From: Dipylidium caninum
Lineage: Eukaryota; Platyhelminthes; Cestoda; Cyclophyllidea; Dipylidiidae
Direction: 5' to 3'
NCBI GenBank assembly: GCA_017562135.1
Contig: QEYB01000273.1
Coordinates: forward strand, 1-64,000
Length of the DNA: 64,000 nt
Each line of letters begins with the position of its first letter. Position 1 is the first letter of the stretch. The position numbers and the translations under genes were made by a program. The notes under the pieces are model-generated. The model saw only the letters and a program-made list of their open reading frames with translations, had not been told where the DNA came from and searched no databases. This document shows, piece after piece, positions 1-12,120 of this stretch.

Positions 1-1878
1 TGTGGGTCCTCCGTCGTTTTCAACTTCCATTCTTAGAGTTATAGGCTACCTGTCGGGCGATTGCTATTGACGCGTTACAGAGAGTGAAATTCAGGTGGAG
101 CGCTGTGAGGACCAAGAGTAGCCGAGGCCTCAGCTTGCTCCAAATGATGTTGCCAACTTCTTCAGCTCACTCCGCCAAACAGCCGCATGACGATTGATAT
201 GAGAGGCGGAGATTTGTTGTGCTGTTTAGATCACGCGCATATTAACGGCGGAGGACAAAATACGCCTTGTCTAGAGTCAAAGCCTTCGTGTCGGATGCAT
301 TATCAGCAGAAATCTGCCTTTACGAAGCTTTCCTTCCATCCTTTTCACCAGCATACGCTTCGTGAAAAAGTGTAATGGTGGAGCTGGTTGGATGTGCTAG
401 TGTTTGTCTACGTCGTATGGCACCACAGAGACGGCGGAAATCAGTCGTTGATCCATGCAACCTTTCATGGCCACGTAAACATGTTCCTTTTCGCTCACTC
501 ACTTTATACCACATAAACAACTTTTATTGTTGGTAAAATGTAATGAACGGGGGAATGCTTGCGTTAACTGATGATCACTGATGTTTCACGTAGGCAGGTT
601 GGTGTGCTCTGAGGATGTTCGAAGGAATTGTGAATTGGAGCAGCATAAGGATAAACACAGGTCATCAGCGATCTCTCTGTCAATAGCCCTACTATTTCAT
701 CCGTCACCAACTATCTCGTCTTCAACAAGAGCTTGAAAATTCCTCCCGGCTAACTACCACCGGCACTTAGGCACATCTCCATGAATTGACACCATTTCAT
801 AGTCTAAATGGCAAAGCCGGCTGGTTTTCTCTGTGCTAACGGTTTTAACTCCCACCACCGAAACAAACTTGTGGCGCGCCTTCTCAATGTTCTGTTGGAA
901 GAGTCTTAAGCCATAGGAGATAGCGGATGTCATGTGCGTTCAGCCATTCCAGTGGGAGTCTTTGACGGGTGTGGCTGTTGCGGGAGGCGATGCCTTGACT
1001 CCAAAACGCGTCTTATTCGTTTGGATGCTCTGGCGCACGAGGTACTTGACGACAGGTCGTTGAACACTGGACATAAGAAGCCTTCAGGGCTTCTACACAT
1101 CTGGCTATGGCAACATTTGATGCCTCACCAGCAGACTTCGCACAAACGGCATTGGTCTTTCGTCTTCAAAGTGCTTTTCTTAGGTAGTCATACGTGTGTA
1201 AAATTCGTTAAATGTGGACTCAATTCATCTCGGTCAGGCCAAAACATCCACTTTGATCGAATCATCAAGTGAGCGATCGAAACTCGACGCGATTTCTTTT
1301 AACTTTATTCCGAATCTACGCATTTCAAGATGTTGCAATGACAACCGGTGACTGCTTCAATTCCCGCTCTTCCTGTACGTCGGTGCACAGTCTGTTGGAA
1401 ATGACAGATTGCACAGTTGCGGAAAAGGGACAGCATCGGCGGTAGAGAAAGTTCTACGTCAATGCGGTATGGCAGCAGGAAGTGAATGAGAAGTGTAGGA
1501 GCGTAGCGTTAAATATACTCAACTTATATGAATTTGGTGAATGGTAGCAATATATATCATGAGATTACTTAACTAAATTCAGAGTGGATATTTCCGTGTA
1601 TAAAGCAGGCCACCCATTCTCGTAATTGCGTCAATTCGAGTGATGTTGCCAGTGGACTCACCTTAACTCGTGCTCACCTGCATGGCAAAACACCGCCCTC
1701 TCACTGAAACAAAGCGCAAAATTGGGACATGTTCTTGAGGGTCAACAAAGGAAGTCAAGACCAGTATTTGTGGTCCATCGAGCGGTTCCCACTCTCCCTG
1801 TGGTGCGACGCGTCGTGAGCAAGCACCAGCACATCAACCGCGAGCCAGCTGAACCAATACACTTCTACGCAATGCGTG

Positions 1879-1886
1879 TATAAATG
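1879..1886 (+). promoter_or_regulatory. TATA box of the 1.9-kb pseudogene
   Basis: TATAAATG 45-52 bp before the ATG. In the 45.8-kb duplicate the same site reads TACAAATG. Confidence 0.6.
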
Positions 1887-1930
1887 GAGGCGGATTGAAG
1901 GAGGCCTCAGTGAAGACAGAGCTTAGTAAC

Positions 1931-2682
1931 ATGACGATCCTCGCGACCGTCTATTCACTCGGCCTCCTGACCTCCCACCTCACCGTCTTCGAGTGTTCAA
2001 CGGCTTCCGCATGAGACAAAAGTGGCAGTCTACGTTTCCACCTCCAAAGTACTCACAGGTAATTGCCTATCATCCATCCAGTAAGCGAGTTTATCCCTCA
2101 CTGAATTGTACACGACCCTCATACGATGCATCTCTCTCGTTACACAGCACCTTGTCAGCCACCGACCATCGTCACTGAGCAGCAGGATATCATGAAAAAT
2201 GGCGAAACACTTGACCTACGAGACTTTCAGGCGCATGTTGATCGGAGATTTTAGCAGAAACACGACATTTGGTGGCAGATGTGGAGAAATCCACATGGAG
2301 GATTATTCTGCGCCAAATGGTTGTGGATGGAGGAGAGTATACAATATCAGTGATAGGAGAGGCGGATTCTCTTTGACCTCATCCTGTCTGCTCACGAGAG
2401 TCACGCGTAACGTCTCCTCACATAGGCCCCTTTTGCGCTCTTCATTCGTCCTCTTCTCTAACAGTGTGTTCGGCGGCGCCTACATCGTGGAGACATTTGA
2501 ATTCACAGGACTACTCCGAGTTTGCATGTTACTGGGTGAGGTCTCCGTACAGGAGGCTGGGCACTATTGCGTGCTGGATTCAGCGCAGACGCGTCCTTGA
2601 CAAGTCTCAAGGAGACCATTTGGAGGAAGGTTATGGTGGGCTTTAATTCATCCATTTCAAGTGCTGCTGTCGACCCACCTAG
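1931..2682 (+). pseudogene. Secreted-family gene with at least five frame disruptions (left copy)
   Basis: Exons 1931-2058 (128 nt), 2148-2406 (259 nt) and 2465-2682 (218 nt). Compared with its duplicate at 45.8 kb it has three extra single bases in exon 2 (AAAAATGG, AGAAACAC and GAGGCGG) and one missing base in exon 3, on top of the shared exon 1 insertion. A TATAAATG box at 1879-1886 is intact. The extra bases lie in or next to short runs, a pattern typical of uncorrected long-read consensus, but true decay cannot be excluded. Confidence 0.7.
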
Positions 2683-4591
2683 AATAGCTGATGTCTAACC
2701 AGAATTATTTGACCTCCCATTGTCCATGGTATCTGCACCTGAACAAATCAGTCTCTTTACACGGAATAGTGACCCTTCATGTGAAAACTCACGTTGCTGT
2801 GAGCATGCCCTTAAAGCTGCCTGACACGAACGGCCCTGAGGCATCAGCGGCTAAAGTGCCCATTGGCATTTCCTTTTCTCCGGGAGTAACATCACTCCAT
2901 CCTTGCGGTCTGGTCACTTCGGTGAGTAAACGGCCAAGTGTCCCACAGTAAGAAGGTTACGTCGTCTGACAGTCCTCCGTTAGTATCAGCACGTGGTGTT
3001 GAGCGGTTGGCCTAACGTAGCTGGCGGCGTCGTTAAACGTTAGATCGTGAGAGTGGTGTGTGTCCAAGGAAAACAATACACGCCTCAGATGTATGGAATG
3101 CTTCTTTTGCAGAGATGCCCATTTTCCAGCAGCGAAGACCACATTGACAGTAGGCCACGCTCTGGCCATCATGGGCATTTCAACAAAAACGCGTCCGAGA
3201 TTCGTTATTTCCATGAAAATCAGTTAAAGGGTGGGTAATTCAAACTCGCGGATGAGGGGCGCCCTACGCCGTGAGGGTGCTTCACCATTCACTACGTGTT
3301 CACTTCGGCACGAAAACATGGAGTTGGACATTGCCTCGGCTCGAACGGATACGGGCTTTTCGTCACAATCTACTGCTGGATTTAGTTAACGCCGTCAAGT
3401 CACACCACTCCACGCGTCGGATTCGGAATCCTCGACAAGTTGGCCTCCTTGTTAGAAATGGAGTTGCCAAGTCAAGGCAAGGCCGTCGTCAGAGAGTGAG
3501 AAGTTGTACTTCGGTGCTTAACATAACTGGGCTCTGCCGATATAGAAAAAGCAACAAATGGAAGAAATGAAGGTGCGGTCAAAGTAGTAGATGGAAGTGT
3601 TACATTCACATCGAGGTTGCTGTTTTTAAGGAGAGTTCCTTATGAAATTCTGTGTGAGTTTGTGATTATTTCAATCTCGCTATTAGGCAGCATGAAACAT
3701 CAAAGGCTTTATGAGCATTTCGAAAAACGTGTCTACCAAAAACACCTTCTTAGAACCGGGACAGATGGACTACCACGATAAACGACATGTTGGGGAACAT
3801 CGTCTTCACGAAGGCAGTAATAAGCATCCCCACTGATTTGGGCAGTTTCGTGTTCGCAAGGCGTAACCACATTTGAAAGGCGAATGCAGTGCTTACGTGG
3901 TCGACGTGAAACATATGAATGCGCCTCATCTTAAGAAGGGTGGAAAGAGCTCGGCTGTTTTGAGTCCACTTCAGTCGAAGGAAATAAACACAGAATTGGG
4001 AATTACCTCAACCATTTTGGTGAGTTCCCCAACGAGGCCTATTTCCCTCCACACGACAGGTGAACAAAGGAATGCGCCTCCTTACCCACGTCAGGGGAGG
4101 ATAGAGCAGTTACAGCTACGGTAGACGACAAGTTCAGACTTTTCATAGCCTATGCGGATTTGATCGTTTGATTGGTAAAGACGAGAGGAAATAAGGTAAG
4201 GAGATATTGAGTTTAGTCGATAATGAGGAGGCAGTCTGTTCCTCACAGTGAAATCCTCCTCCCAAGGCCTAAAGTAGAATCTGATTGGGACGTAAGCTTA
4301 GCGATCCTCCATTTGTTGTTCTCTTACTGCAGTGGACCCTGAATAGTTCAGGCCTGTGCTGAGCAGAGTGTACTTACTCCGACTGCTATTGAAATGGACA
4401 TTTGGGCACTAGGAAGCCGATGACCGTTATCGAGGCCGGTGAGATATGAAGGCTTTCATCCCATCCCTTCAAGCAACGGGCCCTCTTGAGATAAAAGCTA
4501 TGACACTACTCCACGTGAAGAGCACAGTTTATTGAGGCATAGACGTCGTAACTATATGTAGCCATATAACTCGGGTCAGGCAGCAGTCATT

Positions 4592-4810
4592 CTAAGTGAG
4601 TTGAGAACAAGTATTTAAAGTGGATGAATTTAAACCCCTCACAAATTTCCCCCAAATACACATTTTGTGATATGCCAAGAACTCTCCTACCACTCTATCC
4701 AGCATATTATAATTCCAAGCCTCGTGTACGTCGACTTGTAGTAACGAATTATCAACTCGGAAGAATGCTGTCGATTCAAGAGCTTGATGATGTAGGCGCC
4801 AGGCACCACT
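4592..4810 (-). pseudogene. Orphan exon 3 of the secreted family (left copy, 1-nt deletion)
   Basis: Starts after TTTCCAACAG with VVPGAYIIK. One missing T shifts the frame within the first third. The C-terminal part still encodes a Cys at the family position. No exon 2 lies upstream; the sequence there resembles 13.56-13.64 kb instead. Confidence 0.6.
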
Positions 4811-5279
4811 CTGTTGGAAAGGAGATTTAGTGAGGGTAAAACTGCTAACTCATGCAACACGCAGTAGGCGAGGTGTTGAGTTAGCCTTATGCATTGAAGG
4901 GAGGAAAACAAGGAGTGGCGGTTGCGCATGATGCAGTGGTGCTGCAGTCGAATGCCATAAGCTTCCCTTTACATGGGGTGCAACCGTCACCTACAAATGA
5001 ACGACACCGTGACCAATGGCTAAATAAACCCTGATTTACTGGAATCCGTGAGTTTTTCAAAGGAATCCTTTCACTTCTCTCACCCTCCACTCATGAAGTT
5101 CGCCTGTTGAGTCCTCCAGCTGGTGGTGCGGTTGGAGGGCGGGAAAACTGCAACCTTAAAAGAGTACGTTTACACATAGCGCTGATATTCGAGTTTGGCA
5201 GTGTGTGACGAGGAGCATCTACGTGGCTGCACGAGAGTGACTTCACCTTTGAGGGCATTGAAACCACCAACATTGGTAG

Positions 5280-7030
5280 GCACCTACTCGATCGTCAAGG
5301 AAGTTATATCGCCCTAGTTCCGCATTAAGTTTCACCTCTCTCTGTCTTCCTATATGTCTTTCTCGCTCTCAAGCATCCTTCTGTTAGCTGATAACAAATT
5401 TTATTATCCCTCAATTGGCGCTAAGAAAGGCAGATGCCGGTTGTGGTGGCGGTTAGAGTCCAGTAAAGAGGGGTCGCGTACATGGGGGATGGGGCGAAGG
5501 GAACGGGAGTAAGCGCACAAGAGCGTCGTAGGCTGCTCTTCGTCGTTTGCTCATCAACATACATCTTGTTTTTTTCAATGCTCACGTGCCGATAACAGCG
5601 TCCTACCTTATGTAGTCACTGCCAACTGAATAGCATCCCTTTATTTGGCCACCACCTCTCCTTCTTTTCTTCTTTCCTTCCTTCAGCCTGCTCTCTAATG
5701 TGGCAAATACAGCCATGACAAGACGAATTTATGGGTGCTTGCAAACGCTTTTAGTGGTTTTCATATATTGCCCGAGAATATCTTTTTCGCAAGCAGAATT
5801 AGCAAAGAGAGTTTCTGATAAAATGCCCATATCTTGCAGCACTGCCAAGGCATTGGCTAGTGGAGGAAGATGGGATTGACGATATTGCAGACAGTCGTTT
5901 CAGCTTTGAAACAACGAAGTTGCAAGTCATGCGGTCAGCTGATGGGTGTGAAGACCATCACCGGATCGAATATGTGCGCACCCTTGTCGCAGGGGACGTA
6001 GCACAAAGGATGGGTAAGAGGAACCACAGTCCCCACTGAGGCATCAACTCACTCCATGAGGACAAGGTGGATGCGGACCCCAAATATCCTCTGCTCGCTC
6101 CCAGTCAGACATGAATGCATGCGCTCTACAAGTTGACGGCTTAACGCAGTGGAACTGGGTGACAGCTCAAAGCCTCCCCTTCTTCTCGGCAATCTGTTTG
6201 TGAGCAAAACTTTCCACACATCGCGCCTTCTCAAAAACACACACCCTTACATTCTGGTGTCCGAATACTGAAAAGTCTGTCTGAGGTCTGGGAGCATTGG
6301 AGGAGATTGTTTGGTGTAAGCGCTGAAGTACTGATGATCGCCGCTCGAACTCAGTCAGGTCTGTTGAAGGCGCCATGCTTCTACTACTTCTCAATGTTGG
6401 GCTTCCAACTTATCCTTGATTTGCCTCTTTCTTCACTGACTCAATAAACAGACAATGCATATGTACTCTTGACCTATCCATCGACCGCCGAAATGAAGCA
6501 CGTCTCTCCACTCTTCCACCTCCTCACAACGTAGCCTTTTATCTCGCATCTACTTCTTCCATCCACTTGTGCTAGATGGAGAACGGGAATTTTGGCCTCC
6601 TCACCTCCCCTCCAGGCGACTCTCCAAGCCAATAACTAACACCTCTCCAATCGTCTCTCCATCGCAACTAATAAAGACTTACCCCCAAGACTGACTACTC
6701 CTGTGCAGACTGCACGAGTGCGTGCCATGCCGCAGTAACGGCACCTGTCTGACCCTGTGAATCTTAAAGCATCGATTTGAGCGATCCGTGGAGCTGCGGG
6801 CTACCCATTAATAATTAACTGCTTTTGAGCGTCTTCCGATTTCCTGCTTGTTTACCTGACCGTATTGCCAAGGTGAGAAGGGCAATGGGAAGACTGACAC
6901 GTGTTGTGCAACGAGGGGCGTAGAATGTCCAGGAATCGTGCGAAAACCTGCAGGCCAAATTAGGCTGTAAGTTCACAGCTCCTCATCTCATTTCTATCCA
7001 CGGCTGTATGGGCACTGTTCAACCATTTCC
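5280..7030. other. No gene seen (duplicate at 49.73-51.47 kb)
   Basis: Pyrimidine-rich stretches and short incidental frames only. The two copies are highly similar, reflecting recent duplication rather than coding constraint. Confidence 0.5.
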
Positions 7031-7486
7031 CCCATGCCATTTTCCGCTGCGAATTCGCTGACTGACTGGGTCGGCTTTGTGATAGCATACTTAATTCCAG
7101 CTTTTCACAGACGTTACTTCCCAGTCGCTTTTCATTTATTCACGCCTTCTATTATGTCTGCTTTTTATCTGCGCATTAGCTTTCAATTCGTATGTACGAG
7201 AGATCTCCGCTGTTACGTCATTCAAATTAACCCATTTTCCATAACTAACTCTGCGTCTCGTATTTTTCTCCTCTATTATTACAACACCGAATGTTCTGCG
7301 ACCAAACGGTGGAAGTTGACTTCATCCCAGCCCAATTGGGTTCTACTTACACGCTACTACGTCGCGCTTTCGAAGTCTATTCAACTGCACTCAGAGAGAT
7401 TAAACAACTTTCTTTCATCAGAGTCTCGGACAAATTCACTAGTCGGCAAAGCCAGCACCAGCCGAGGCGTCAGGTGAAATGTTTGA

Positions 7487-8180
7487 CTATTTTTTTGTTT
7501 GGGGCACTCGACATGTGGCATTGCGCATAGCCGACATGAAGGCGGCTACGAGGCCTTCGCGGATGCTTGTCTCCTCAGCCGACTGCTGGTGTCCCACGAA
7601 AACTTCTGCAATTTCGTGGTCCCAGGTCTTCACCATCGTGAATGCACCTTCGTCCCTGTTATAGCGGATGCGACCCCTGTATTTCAGTGAGACGACTTTG
7701 TGACTGCGAAAGTGCACGCAACTGAAGGGGAAGAAAGAGCGCAGTAACAGTGGCTACTTGACGGAAACGCACTAGTATGTTGGCAGATGGTATTCCACAT
7801 AGTTGATCGGCATGTTGCGAAGTTGCGTTGAGAAATCAAATTCATCCGCGTTACTGCCAATCTGTTGGAGGTTGATGGTCCACTTTGCGGCCCTTAAATC
7901 TGCCCACCAAAATTTCTCATAGTCCGCACTCTTGAGTATGGTTTGATTAAAGGTTTCATAAGCAAATTGAGTGGCAATTTTCGTGACATCACTCTGCAAA
8001 TGGCTACTTGCGTGTGGTTGACACTGTCCTAGAAAGCCAACAGTTAACATGTCACAGCAATGAGGTACTTGAAAATGATGGGGTCCTGTAGATGAGCAAA
8101 TTCTCTTGCTGTGGAGTTGCGCACAAAGAGGAGGTGAGAAAGCATGTCTGAATGGTGAGGAGGGCAAGCACAAGAAACAT
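7487..8180 (-). CDS. Small secreted protein of the three-exon family (intact, 200 aa)
   Basis: I do not recognise this protein. Exons read 8180-8069 (112 nt), 8028-7773 (256 nt) and 7721-7487 (235 nt), giving 603 nt and 200 residues. Introns are 40 and 51 bp; the first is GT-AG, and the second uses a GTGCGT donor and a TTCAG acceptor. Residues 1-21 form a hydrophobic signal peptide ending in LCA. Exon 2 starts with Cys40, then a probable helix containing D51, A56 and E62, a WW pair at 78-79, and Trp87, which aligns with Trp92 of the other members. Cys193 lies near the C-terminus, so a Cys40-Cys193 disulphide is possible. Splice phases (1, then 2) and exon 2 length match the other members exactly. 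The ATG lies 5 bp after the stop of another minus-strand frame, behind TAATCTAG. The role is unknown; extracellular action is inferred from the signal peptide. Confidence 0.75.
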
Positions 8181-8185
8181 CTAGA

Positions 8186-8446
8186 TTATAGCCTTTTCAG
8201 TAGGTCGATGTGTTTTCTTATCCATTCGGCCCCATTCGCCTTTATATCCTGCATGAGCTGTTGGCTTATCGACCATTGGCTTGAAGTCAGTTCGCGCAAC
8301 GGGGTGTTCGTCGCAAGTTGCCACCGACGCGCGCCTTTCCACAGATTCACCTCGTAATAAACCCGTGAATTGACACCTTTGCGGCGTAGCACATGAACTA
8401 ATGCGATGAGACGAGGTTGCCACAGTTGGTTTAATGCTGAGTCCAC
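8186..8446 (-). CDS. Exon-like frame ending 5 bp upstream of the 7.5-8.2 kb gene
   Basis: An 86-codon frame, conserved with few changes at 52.62-52.88 kb, ends in TAA only 5 bp before the ATG of the next gene. It contains four Trp residues and a C-terminal basic helix (about EWIRKHIDLLKRL). Its arrangement of beta-like segment then helix resembles family exon 3. In the right copy the frame stays open to 52,992. I could not define its splice sites, so it may be the last exon of an upstream paralogue in a polycistron, or a relic. Confidence 0.4.
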   Translation of the reverse strand: MDSALNQLWQPRLIALVHVLRRKGVNSRVYYEVNLWKGARRWQLATNTPLRELTSSQWSISQQLMQDIKANGAEWIRKHIDLLKRL

Positions 8447-8769
8447 GGTGGTGGTAAATGTGCCAATTACCTTGCAAATTGTCTTACCAATCTTTCGGCA
8501 TTTATTCGCCCTACCTAAAGATGGGGGACCGACATCGATTCACCCGGCCTTAGCAAGTACGCTGTAACTGAAATTGTCGCTCGTGGTTAGTTATCTTGCG
8601 GGATGTGGAAAGAAAGGTCACTTCACATCACATCACAGGAATTGGAGTGGGCTGTCCTGACGGCGTTAAATTAACGTTGCAATAGACCGCAGTTGCTGGC
8701 AAGGCGGTTCGGGTCTGGCAGATTTCGCCGTTTCCTCCCTAATAACGCGGATTTGCAGATGAAGAAAGC

Positions 8770-8870
8770 CAATAGTTCACATGGAAGTGAGTAGATAGGC
8801 TGTCACAGGTCAACATTATGCAGACGTCTGTCTTCACGAAGGCCTCCTCCAATCCTCTCCACTTACATAG
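8770..8870 (-). pseudogene. Truncated exon 1 and promoter of the secreted family
   Basis: ATG at 8,816 (-) follows a TATGTAAG-type box (8,869-8,862). The signal-peptide codons are shortened by internal deletions and then run into an unrelated flank. The related region of the right duplicate (about 54.98-55.03 kb) has lost most of this segment. Confidence 0.5.
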
Positions 8871-9129
8871 GCTTTGCGAGAAAGTGTTTCGGTTATCTAG
8901 TTCAGCAGGGTGGATGTAGTGGTGTGAGTTCACCTCGTGTCCCACCATAAGGACAATGGAAACTACTTGATGGACTAAAAATACTGGTCCTTACTACCTT
9001 TGATGACCCCCTAAACATGCCCCCAATTTTGGGCCTTGTTTCAGAGTGTGGTTGGTGCTCTGCCATGGAGGTGAACGCGAGCCCAAGTGAGTCCACTGGT
9101 GGCGTCACTCCTGTTGACGCAGTTAGGTG

Positions 9130-11050
9130 AACGAGCAGCCTGGTTTATTGCTCAGAGATATCTTCCTCTAAATTTACTTAAGTAATTCCTACGATATGTA
9201 GTGCAGGATTTCCCCAGATCCACCTAAATTGCTTTACTCAACACTGCGTGTCGACATCTCGCATCCACTTCTTGCTGCCATCATCCGGATTGACATACGA
9301 ATTTGTTTATCGCCAGTCCTATCGTTTCATAGCCACTGTGGAATCAATTTCATTGCCAAGCGGATCTGTGCACTGACGTTCAGGAGAGGAGGACAGTGTA
9401 TGACTTCTCATAAACATCTGCGGATTCCTTCTCATGCCATCAGTGAATCCAATGTCGACAGGAGAAGATGTTTATCTTGAATGGATATAAGCGCAAAGCG
9501 ATAACATGGCGCGTGATAAATGGATTTGGTACCTAACCTGGAATAACTCGTTCCTACTTCTACTCACCTCTCCTTAAATCTCTTCATCCCATTTCCATGT
9601 CCCCTTCTCGAAATGCCGGACCTCAGAACCCTCGCTGCCCTTCTACTTATCACCTCCTCTTGACCATCTTCCCCCGGCGCATGTTTGGCTAACATGACTG
9701 CAGCTGCAGCTGCAGCTGCAACTGTGGCCAATGCGCCAATGTTGGGTGACACATATTACATGCGCTGCCATGTCACATTCAATCCCAGTTCACTACACAC
9801 TCTTCTGGGAATGCTAATGTCTCGAGGTCGAAGCACGAGCCCCATGCATTGCTTTCGGGTTGAAGTGACCTTCCTCTCTAGTGCCAAGGAAAGTGGCTTA
9901 CAGTATGGTCTGGTGTGAAGGAGGGAGTTCTACTTTACATTGCCGCAAGAAACCAACCACAGCGAAAATGGAGTCTTGGTACACGCGTTCTTTCAGAGAT
10001 CAGTGGTGTGAAAACCAATACGACAGCTGATGACAGCCGCTTTACTCACGCAACTTGAAGGGAGAAAAGGAGAGCACAGAGTCAGTAATCGGCATATTTC
10101 ATCTCAAGTCTGGTATAAGAGGAGACGCCTCAGTAGTACTCGAGTTTGGATTTGCAAATTCACCCTCTAAATGTGAGAAGAAAGTGGCGAAGAAGAGACT
10201 AACTGGTGCTACATCAACCACCATGGGGTGACTGAGGAGAAGCATCAATATATCTTCTATATAGAGGAAGTGCGGAATGGTGTCACTGAAATTGCAGTTC
10301 GTGGTTAGTTATCTTGCGGGATGTGGAAAAGACGGCCCCGTCACTGCACGTCACGCGATGGCTGCAGGCTCTCATACTCAAACGAATGAATTAGGCACAC
10401 TTTCTAACTGCTGGAAATGCGGTCCGAGATAGTATTTGTAAAGAAGTATCTCATAGCAGTATATCAGTCACACTGGTGAACGACATCTCCTGTTCTCTTG
10501 AAGTTATCGTACAAGGGAACAAAGGCAACAACATGGAAGCCCTACATGTTCTTCTGGCGGCAGTTGCTGCTGGACAAACTTGAAAAACACCGTGGACTCC
10601 CTGAGAAAACCTCTGCCTTCAGCCCACGACACCTGCATTTGGCTAGTCAAGTCAGCCCCATAAGACGGGAATGTTAGCTGGTTGGAAGACTCTCCTCATT
10701 CCGTGTAGTCCACCTTCGGCATTTGTCCACTCTGCCGAAAGATGGTGTGCCGATGGTTGTGTCTGTCCTGTTTCGTTTCGGCAGGTGTGTTCGTAAGCTG
10801 GGGAGGTCTTACGGTGTCGAGGAAAATTGCCGGACATTGGAGCAAATGCTTTGGGGTTGCCAGTGCCTTGGCACTTGGCCAGAGAGCACAGCCAAATTAC
10901 AGTCTGGCCCACGTGATCTGTTTCTCAGTGCAGAAGGACGCCCATTATTGTTGAAAGCCAACTCCGATGAGATAACAGCCAACTGTGCAGTGTTGAGCAG
11001 TTGACCCGACAGAGCCGATGTCATCGGGAAGTAACCATCTCCGCAGATAC
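9130..11050. other. No intact gene; conserved 5' flank material and microsatellite
   Basis: 9.1-9.5 kb resembles the 5' flank found upstream of family exon 1 at 40.3-40.7 kb (inverted) and 38.9-39.5 kb. The rest has no supported feature. The right duplicate has lost several blocks of this region. Confidence 0.5.
9698..9720 (+). repeat. (CTGCAG)n microsatellite
   Basis: CTGCAG hexamers, shortened in the related copy at about 39,360-39,375. Confidence 0.9.
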
Positions 11051-12072
11051 TGCAGCCAAATAGGCAACCTAGAGCGTGGGGCATCACGGTCATTTAAACA
11101 AAACACTTCTGCCGCATCCGAGAGTTGTCATTCTCATAGGCAGCATATGAACCCACAAAGAGTTCTCCGAACTGGTGGATGGAGGGCGCCTCGCAGAACG
11201 AGGAGGCCCCATGTCACATGAGCGCATTACTCGACTGGTGCTATTGTGGCTTTAACTGACAAATGATACATTAAAATTTATTAATAAAAATGCAACGTTA
11301 TTCAGTTGTTTACTTCAGTTTTGCCGATAAACTTTTGCCACTGCCATAGCGCTTCTGATTTTTGCTATCAAAACCTGAATCAAGTGTGATTTGCCATTTA
11401 AGGGCTTCTAGGTGGAAAACATATGTGGTTGTCCAAAAGCGCGAAGTGAGATTTACATGGGGAATGCGTGGGCAGAAGACTAAACGCCCTCTGTCTCCTC
11501 ATCTTATTGCACTGGCGAGAAATGCCGAAGGCAGGATAAATGGAGTGGGCAGAATCTTCCAGCTAACACACATTTCTGTCTACTACTGAGGCTGATCTGT
11601 GCGTTAGCAATAACCTCAGCTCTCCGGACAGGAAGAGACCCTGGTCGTCACAGACGGAGAATCACGGGCAAATGCTTGAAGAAGTCCATAATTACCTTTA
11701 ATGCACATATCGTCTAAATTGCCTTCTTTGCCTGCAGCACCGGAGCCTCAACAAGCAACGCTGTTCATACACCTGAGATGGCAGCCCTTTTCTCACTAGA
11801 CCATGTCGCTCTCCACGTCTAAAGTAGAATGTGAACAGAACGAAAGCTCAGTGCTCCTCAGTTGGCTGCTCTCTCACTGCAGTGGACCCCGAATAATTCA
11901 TGCATGGTCTGAGTGGGATGAGGTTGCTGCGGCTGATTGTGAATTGGACATTATCGCACCGGCTGGACGATGGCTGAACTCAAGGCGGATGGGATCTGAC
12001 TGCCTTCATCCCACCTCCAAGCAACCGACTCTTTTGGGGCAAAAAGGCCGCTATTTCAAGTGAAGAGCATAG

Positions 12073-12078
12073 TTTATT
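12073..12078 (-). terminator. Poly(A) signal of the 12.1-kb gene
   Basis: AATAAA on the minus strand, about 43 bp after the stop. Confidence 0.65.
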
Positions 12079-12120
12079 GAGATACAAATGGCGCGTAACT
12101 TGGGTTAGGCAGCAGTTATT

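Larger units (their letters stand above)
1..10880 (+). repeat. Left copy of a ~11-kb direct segmental duplication
   Basis: This block matches 43,845-56,045 in the same orientation; for example the flank at 7,034-7,480 matches 51,469-51,915 with an offset of 44,435. It carries a family pseudogene (1.9 kb), an orphan exon 3 (4.6-4.8 kb) and an intact family gene (7.5-8.2 kb). Relative to the right copy it lacks about 1.77 kb at position 8,483/8,484 and is shortened around 3.8-4.1 kb. Many single-base indels separate the copies in the first 5 kb. Similarity fades around 10.88 kb, just before the inverted-repeat arm begins at about 11.05 kb. Its left end lies outside the window. Confidence 0.9.

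Noticed and set aside
7034..7477. 147-codon plus-strand frame, also at 51,469-51,912 and partly at 42.2-42.5 kb
   Set aside because: It is antisense 3' flank of the secreted gene. Its conservation follows the duplications, and a second frame over the same bases is equally open.
9564..9752. Alanine-rich 62-codon minus-strand frame
   Set aside because: Created by the CTGCAG microsatellite.
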